From contig NZ_CH672413.1 in NCBI RefSeq assembly GCF_000152705.1, positions 620,001-684,000 of the forward strand: 64,000 nt of DNA, given 5' to 3'. Numbering within the stretch: position 1 is the stretch's first letter; each line of letters opens with the position of its first letter. A model generated the notes under the pieces. The model saw only the letters and a list, made by a program, of their open reading frames with translations. It made no database searches and had not been told where the DNA came from. The position numbers were made by a program, and so were the translations under genes. This document shows, piece after piece, positions 59,887 through 64,000 of the stretch. Origin of the DNA: Janibacter sp. HTCC2649. Its GTDB lineage: Bacteria > Actinomycetota > Actinomycetes > Actinomycetales > Dermatophilaceae.

Positions 59887-61301
59887 CCCACTGCTCCTTC
59901 CATCTGGAGCTCAATGAGGCGGTTGAGCTCGAGGGCGTACTCCATGGGCAGTTCCTTGGCGATGGGCTCGACGAAGCCGCGGACGATCATCGCCATGGCC
60001 TCGGTTTCGGACATGCCTCGGGACATGAGGTAGAACATCTGGTCCTCGGACACCTTGGAGACCGTGGCCTCGTGACCCATCGTCACGTCGTCCTCGCGGA
60101 TGTCGACGTAGGGGTAGGTGTCGGAGCGGCTGATCGTGTCGACGAGCAGGGCGTCACAGACGACGCTCGACTTGGAGCCGTGCGCGCCTTCCATGATCTG
60201 CACGAGACCGCGGTAGGACGTGCGGCCACCACCACGGGCGACCGACTTCGACACGATCGTCGACGAGGTGTTGGGGGCAGCGTGGACCATCTTGGATCCG
60301 GCGTCCTGGTGCTGACCCTCGCCGGCGAAGGCGACGGAGAGCGTCTCGCCCTTGGCGTGCTCGCCCATGAGGAAGACGGCGGGGTACTTCATCGTCACCT
60401 TGGAGCCGATGTTGCCGTCGATCCACTCCATCGTCGCGCCCTCGGCGCAGGTCGCGCGCTTGGTGACGAGGTTGTAGACGTTGTTGGACCAGTTCTGGAT
60501 CGTCGTGTAGCGCACGCGGGCGTTCTTCTTGACGATGATCTCGACGACGGCAGAGTGCAGCGAGTCGGACTGGTAGATCGGCGCGGTGCAGCCCTCGACG
60601 TAGTGAACGTAGGAGCCCTCGTCCGCGATGATCAGGGTGCGCTCGAACTGGCCCATGTTCTCGGTGTTGATCCGGAAGTAGGCCTGCAGGGGGATGTCGA
60701 CGTGGACGCCCGGCGGGATGTAGATGAACGAGCCACCCGACCAGACGGCCGTGTTGAGCGCCGCGAACTTGTTGTCACCGGCGGGGATGACGCTCGCGAA
60801 GTACTCGCGGAAGAGGTCCTCGTGCTCGCGCAGGCCGGTGTCGGTGTCGACGAAGATGACGCCCTTCTCCTCCAGGTCCTCACGGATCTGGTGGTAGACG
60901 ACCTCGGACTCGTACTGGGCCGCCACGCCAGAGACCAGGCGCTGCTTCTCGGCCTCGGGGATGCCGAGACGGTCGTACGTGTTCTTGATGTCCTCGGGCA
61001 GGTCCTCCCAGGAGGTCGCCTGCTTCTCGGTGGACTTCACGAAGTACTTGATGTTCTGGAAGTCGATGCCGGTGAGGTCACTCCCCCACGTCGGCATGGG
61101 CTTCTTGTGGAACAGGCGCAGGGACTTCATGCGCAGGTCTTCCATCCACTGCGGCTCGCTCTTGCGCCGCGAGATGTCGAGGACGACATCGTCGTTGAGT
61201 CCCCGTCGGGCGTTGGTGCCAGCTGCGTCGCTGTCCGCCCATCCGAAGTCGTAGCGCCCGATGTCTTTGAGACCCGGGTTGAGTTCCTCGATGGTGCTCA
61301 T
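59883..61301 (-). CDS. sufB: Fe-S scaffold protein SufB
   Basis: 472 aa. Main scaffold: [31 protein letters not shown], the core beta-helix, and the C-terminal [22 protein letters not shown] with the [14 protein letters not shown] end. Candidate cluster cysteines include one in EGCTAPIYQ. Second gene of the operon, overlapping sufR by 4 bp (ATGA). Confidence 0.97.
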   Translation of the reverse strand: MSTIEELNPGLKDIGRYDFGWADSDAAGTNARRGLNDDVVLDISRRKSEPQWMEDLRMKSLRLFHKKPMPTWGSDLTGIDFQNIKYFVKSTEKQATSWEDLPEDIKNTYDRLGIPEAEKQRLVSGVAAQYESEVVYHQIREDLEEKGVIFVDTDTGLREHEDLFREYFASVIPAGDNKFAALNTAVWSGGSFIYIPPGVHVDIPLQAYFRINTENMGQFERTLIIADEGSYVHYVEGCTAPIYQSDSLHSAVVEIIVKKNARVRYTTIQNWSNNVYNLVTKRATCAEGATMEWIDGNIGSKVTMKYPAVFLMGEHAKGETLSVAFAGEGQHQDAGSKMVHAAPNTSSTIVSKSVARGGGRTSYRGLVQIMEGAHGSKSSVVCDALLVDTISRSDTYPYVDIREDDVTMGHEATVSKVSEDQMFYLMSRGMSETEAMAMIVRGFVEPIAKELPMEYALELNRLIELQMEGAVG

Positions 61302-62020
61302 CGCGTGGACCTTCCTGTTGAAAGCTCAGCCTTGGTGGGGACGAACGTCGTGCACACGTGATCTCCGTGCGCGAGTGTTGCGAGTCTTTGGACGTGCACG
61401 CCGAGCAGGCGTGAGAACGCGTCCGTTTCAGCGTCACAGAACTGGGGAAATTCCCGAGCCGCGTGCTGGACCGGGCAGTGACCCTGACAGAGCTGTATGC
61501 CGGTCAGTGGACTTGAGCTGCCCGAATCGCCCACGGGGCGGGCCGAGGCGGCGAAACCGTCGCGCGTCAGCGCGGTGACGAGCGCGTCGACCCGAGCGGC
61601 AGTGTCACTGCCTGCGGCGGCGAGCTCTGCGGCATACCGGACTTCGAGGGCACCGACCCGTGACTCGGCAAAGCGTCGCACGGCTTCGGGGCCGACCTCG
61701 GCCGAGAGGAACCGCAGGGTCTCGGTGGCGAGGTGGTCGTAGTCGGACTCGAGGGCCAGGTGGCCGCCCTCACTGAGGACCCAGGAGCGGGCCGGACGAC
61801 CGCGACCGCGACTCGTCGAGGACGTGGACTCACGCTCATCGATGAGGCCGGACTCGGTGAGGTTCTCGAGGTGACGGCGCACTGCCGGGACGGTCAGCCG
61901 GAGTTCGTCGGCCAGCGCCGTGGCGGTCAAGGGGCCGTGCTCACTGATCGCCTGGAGGACCCGGTCGCGCGTACGCGACTCAAGGACCACAGGCACCGCA
62001 GTGGAGGCCGGGATATTCAC
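61298..62020 (-). CDS. sufR: Iron-sulfur sensing repressor SufR
   Basis: 240 aa. Winged helix (20-80: [24 protein letters not shown], wing GRGRPARSW) and a C-terminal domain with four cysteines (178, 182, 195, 223) able to bind an Fe-S cluster, as in SufR of mycobacteria and Streptomyces. Represses its own operon when cluster supply is sufficient. GTG 62020 lies 7 nt after TAACAT, and between the -35 and -10 boxes is a palindromic stretch, probably its own operator. Confidence 0.94.
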   Translation of the reverse strand: MNIPASTAVPVVLESRTRDRVLQAISEHGPLTATALADELRLTVPAVRRHLENLTESGLIDERESTSSTSRGRGRPARSWVLSEGGHLALESDYDHLATETLRFLSAEVGPEAVRRFAESRVGALEVRYAAELAAAGSDTAARVDALVTALTRDGFAASARPVGDSGSSSPLTGIQLCQGHCPVQHAAREFPQFCDAETDAFSRLLGVHVQRLATLAHGDHVCTTFVPTKAELSTGRSTR

Positions 62021-62056
62021 AACGACAATGTTACGTAATTGCGCAACCCCCATGAA
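62021..62056 (-). promoter_or_regulatory. suf promoter with SufR-like operator
   Basis: TTCATG (62056 down to 62051), 17 bp, TAACAT (62033 down to 62028), 7 nt, GTG. Between them TTGCGCAA (62039-62046) and TTACGTAA (62031-62038) together make an 18-bp palindrome GTTRCGYAATTRCGYAAC (62030-62047, 14 of 18 bases exact). The operator covers the spacer and -10, fitting autorepression. Confidence 0.65.
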
Positions 62057-62077
62057 ACGAAGGTGAACCTAACCCCG

Positions 62078-62989
62078 TCAGCAGGCCTCGTGGGACGCGT
62101 CGTCGCTGTCGGTCTCTGTATCGGGCAGGAAGACCGACGGCATGCGTTCGCGGCGCGGAGCGACCGCCTCCGGGCCCAGGAACCGCTCACGAAGCGGGGC
62201 CGTGAGAACGCCGAGCGGCGCCTGGAGGATGTAGCCGTACGCGATGACGAGGCCGGTGAGGCCGGCATTGATGACGAGGCCGACGATGATGACCAGCGCG
62301 CCGAGGCCCGTGGTGATCCAGCCGGCGCGGCCCGTGGGGGCCAGCAGGTTCCGGAAGGACCGGAACCGGATCGACGTCACCATGAGCACCGCCGGGACGA
62401 AGCTCACGATGACCGGCACGATGAGCGAGGTGTCGTAGCCCCCGGCCTTGGGCTGGTTGAGGGCGAGGATCGTCGCCATGACGACTGCCGCCGCTGCCGG
62501 GCTGGGGAGCCCGACGAAGTAGCGCTTGTCGGCCGTGGGGTCGACCGTGACGTTGAAGCGCGCGAGGCGGAACGCGGCGCAGCCGAGCCAGAAGAACGCG
62601 GCCAGCCACGAGAGCACGGGATAGTCCGGCAGGGCCCAGGTGTGCACGAGGATCGCCGGCGCGAACCCGAACGCGATGAGGTCCGCGAGCGAGTCCATCT
62701 GCAGGCCGAACGGCGACGTCGCGCCGACGAGGCGAGCGACCCCACCATCGGCGATGTCCATGACGATCGAGACTGCGATGAGCACTGCGGCCCACGTGAA
62801 CTCACCACGGAAGGCGAGGAGCACGGACGAGAGGCCGCTCATCATGTTGACGATCGTGAAGAGGGTCGGGGCGGTGACCCGCAGCCGCTCGCGCTTGCTC
62901 AGCTGGCGCAGCGAGACGACCTCGGCACCGGTTGGGGAGATGAGCCGCCAGCGGTCGAACCGGCGGCGTCGCCCAGCCTCGTCGTTCAT
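62078..62989 (-). CDS. pssA: Phosphatidylserine synthase (CDP-diacylglycerol-serine type)
   Basis: 303 aa, about eight helices. CDP-alcohol phosphotransferase motif DGX2ARX8GX3DX3D is present as DIADGGVARLV...GLQMDSLAD (about 79-103). Makes phosphatidylserine from CDP-diacylglycerol and serine. ATG 62989 overlaps the psd stop by 4 bp. The C-terminal 30 residues are acidic and variable. Confidence 0.94.
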   Translation of the reverse strand: MNDEAGRRRRFDRWRLISPTGAEVVSLRQLSKRERLRVTAPTLFTIVNMMSGLSSVLLAFRGEFTWAAVLIAVSIVMDIADGGVARLVGATSPFGLQMDSLADLIAFGFAPAILVHTWALPDYPVLSWLAAFFWLGCAAFRLARFNVTVDPTADKRYFVGLPSPAAAAVVMATILALNQPKAGGYDTSLIVPVIVSFVPAVLMVTSIRFRSFRNLLAPTGRAGWITTGLGALVIIVGLVINAGLTGLVIAYGYILQAPLGVLTAPLRERFLGPEAVAPRRERMPSVFLPDTETDSDDASHEAC

Positions 62990-63663
62990 CGGGGAGCGTC
63001 CGAGGACGGCCATCGGGCGATGACGGTCTCACCGGCGATGACTCGCTGCCCGACGTGGACGAGGAGTCCGACCTCGGGGGGCACGAAGACGTCCATGCGC
63101 GACCCGAACTTCATCAGGCCGACGCGCTGGCCGGTCGTGACCTCGTCGCCCTTGGCCACACGGGTGACGACGCGACGCGCCATGAGCCCCACGATCTGGC
63201 GGAAGTGGACGACGCGCTTCTGGCCCTCGACCTCGCGCTCGACGACGAGGTCCGTGCGCTCGTTGAGGTGAGCACTTTCGTGCGTGTATGCCGCGAGCCA
63301 CTTGCCGGGTCGGTACGTCACGTCCGTGAGCCGACCGCCGTACGGCGCCCGGTTGATGTGCACGTCGAAGGCCGACAGGAAGATGCTCACCTGCTGCCAC
63401 TCCCCCTCAGGAGCCACGCCGTCCTGGCCGGGCCCGGCGTACATCACCTTGCCGTCGGCGGGCGACACAACGGTGTCGGCGTCGATCGATCCGTGGTCCG
63501 GACCGTCGGGACGACGGTCCGGGTCACGGAAGAACAAGGCGATGGCGGCGGGAAGAACACCGAGGGCGAGTGCCGTTCCGCGCCGTCCGGCGAGGGCCGC
63601 CGCGAGGGCGGGAACGGCTGCAACGGCGGTTGCCGGTGCGGCCTCGCGGTCGATGGTGACCAT
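62986..63663 (-). CDS. psd: Phosphatidylserine decarboxylase
   Basis: 225 aa. Short (proenzyme) PSD class. Self-cleavage at Gly187-Ser188 (KFGSRMDVF) would make the pyruvoyl group; FLSAFDVHINRAP and SPADGKV are conserved. Produces phosphatidylethanolamine from the pssA product. ATG 63663 has an AAGGAG site at 5 nt. Confidence 0.94.
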   Translation of the reverse strand: MVTIDREAAPATAVAAVPALAAALAGRRGTALALGVLPAAIALFFRDPDRRPDGPDHGSIDADTVVSPADGKVMYAGPGQDGVAPEGEWQQVSIFLSAFDVHINRAPYGGRLTDVTYRPGKWLAAYTHESAHLNERTDLVVEREVEGQKRVVHFRQIVGLMARRVVTRVAKGDEVTTGQRVGLMKFGSRMDVFVPPEVGLLVHVGQRVIAGETVIARWPSSDAPR

Positions 63664-63693
63664 GTGACTCCTTGGGTTGAGTGGGGGCCAGCC

Positions 63694-63706
63694 TAGGATG
63701 TGCGCC
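63694..63706 (+). promoter_or_regulatory. -10 box and leaderless start of the right-edge ABC gene
   Basis: TAGGAT (63694-63699), 7 nt before GTG 63707; favours this over the ATG at 63698. Confidence 0.5.
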
Positions 63707-64000
63707 GTGTCTGCAGTCGAGGTCGTCGGTCTGCGCCGCGATGTCGGCGCGGTGCGTGCCGTCGACGACGCGTCGTGGTCAGCACAGTCTGGCGCAGTCA
63801 CGGCCGTCCTCGGTCCGAACGGTGCCGGGAAGACCACGACGATGGAGTGCCTCGAGGGTCTGCAGCGCCCCACGGCGGGTTCTGCTCGTGTCCTCGGGGT
63901 CGACCCCTGGCGGGCACCGGCCGAGCACCGAGCCCGGATCGGCGTGATGCTGCAGGACGGCGGGTTGCCCGTGACGACGACCGCACGACGGCTGCTCCGC
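63707..64000 (+). CDS. ABC transporter ATP-binding protein, cut by window edge
   Basis: First 98 residues. ABC ATPase of the multidrug/lipid DrrA-CcmA class: VTAVLGPNGAGKTTTMECLEG around residues 31-51 with Walker A GPNGAGKTT (36-44), followed by VLGVDPWRAPAEHRARIGVMLQDGG containing the Q-loop. The rest lies beyond the window. In actinobacteria a DrrA-like ABC pair is often divergent from sufR; here pssA-psd lies between them. No permease visible. Confidence 0.9.
   Translation, partial: MSAVEVVGLRRDVGAVRAVDDASWSAQSGAVTAVLGPNGAGKTTTMECLEGLQRPTAGSARVLGVDPWRAPAEHRARIGVMLQDGGLPVTTTARRLLR

Overview
The window is a high-GC actinobacterial chromosome segment, most like an intrasporangiaceous or dermatophilaceous Micrococcales. 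The evidence is the mycothiol ligase mshC, F420-type luciferase-like oxidoreductases, a proteasome-linked trmI at the left edge, actinobacterial-only families (DUF3090, SCO1664, DUF3037, DUF3099, DUF5703, acVLRF1), an InhA-type fabI and a SufR-led suf operon. I see no rRNA, CRISPR array, prophage, integrase or insertion sequence. There are 67 protein genes (two cut by the window edges) and one tRNA gene, and no gene-free stretch above 300 bp.

Layout. 1-9.7 kb: start of a probable proteasomal ATPase, trmI, a site-2 protease, metH, a MarR/MFS pair, a RecB-like nuclease and a HAD hydrolase. 9.7-21.6 kb: PAC2, mshC, SCO1664, DUF3090, a cobalt/nickel importer (cbiMNQO), a phosphomutase, corA, uppP, a flavin/F420 oxidoreductase, an acidic protein, DUF5703 and an M20 peptidase. 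21.7 kb: tRNA-Leu(GAG) with a strong terminator. 21.9-31.1 kb: a BASS transporter, a Ser/Thr kinase, a HipA-like kinase with DUF3037, NUDIX, a SpoU methyltransferase, TauE, SPFH, NfeD and an ABC ATPase. 31.1-36 kb: divergent glgA/glgC, a second LLM oxidoreductase and serB. 35.7-44.2 kb: a nitrogen-storage block of cyanophycinase, cyanophycin synthetase, a universal stress protein, a CAT-type amino-acid permease and a Mur ligase fused to a TPR tail. 44.2-48.2 kb: fabI-fabG, two small proteins, moaA and surf1. 48.3-54.9 kb: class F sortase with its likely substrate, an ABC exporter, an ABC-F protein and a zinc peptidase. 54.9-62.0 kb: a tightly coupled sufR-B-D-Rieske-C-S-U-T-acVLRF1 operon. 62.1-64 kb: pssA-psd and the start of an ABC ATPase.

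Genes that work together: cbiMNQO imports Co/Ni, and cobalt is what the B12-dependent MetH needs; mshC makes mycothiol; glgA/glgC and cphA/cphB manage carbon and nitrogen reserves; the suf operon builds Fe-S clusters used by MoaA and probably the RecB-like nuclease; pssA-psd makes phosphatidylethanolamine.

Two DNA-level signals run through the window. (1) A non-palindromic octamer, GTATGCCG, occurs 43 times counting both strands, against 2-3 expected, in genes and in intergenic DNA, and it forces rare ATA codons in several genes; it is absent from a 7.7 kb stretch holding the cyanophycin genes. (2) About two dozen genes have a TANNNT-like -10 box only 6-7 nt before the start codon with no ribosome binding site, the layout of leaderless mRNAs; in four cases the TAG stop of the preceding gene is the first half of the next gene's -10 box.
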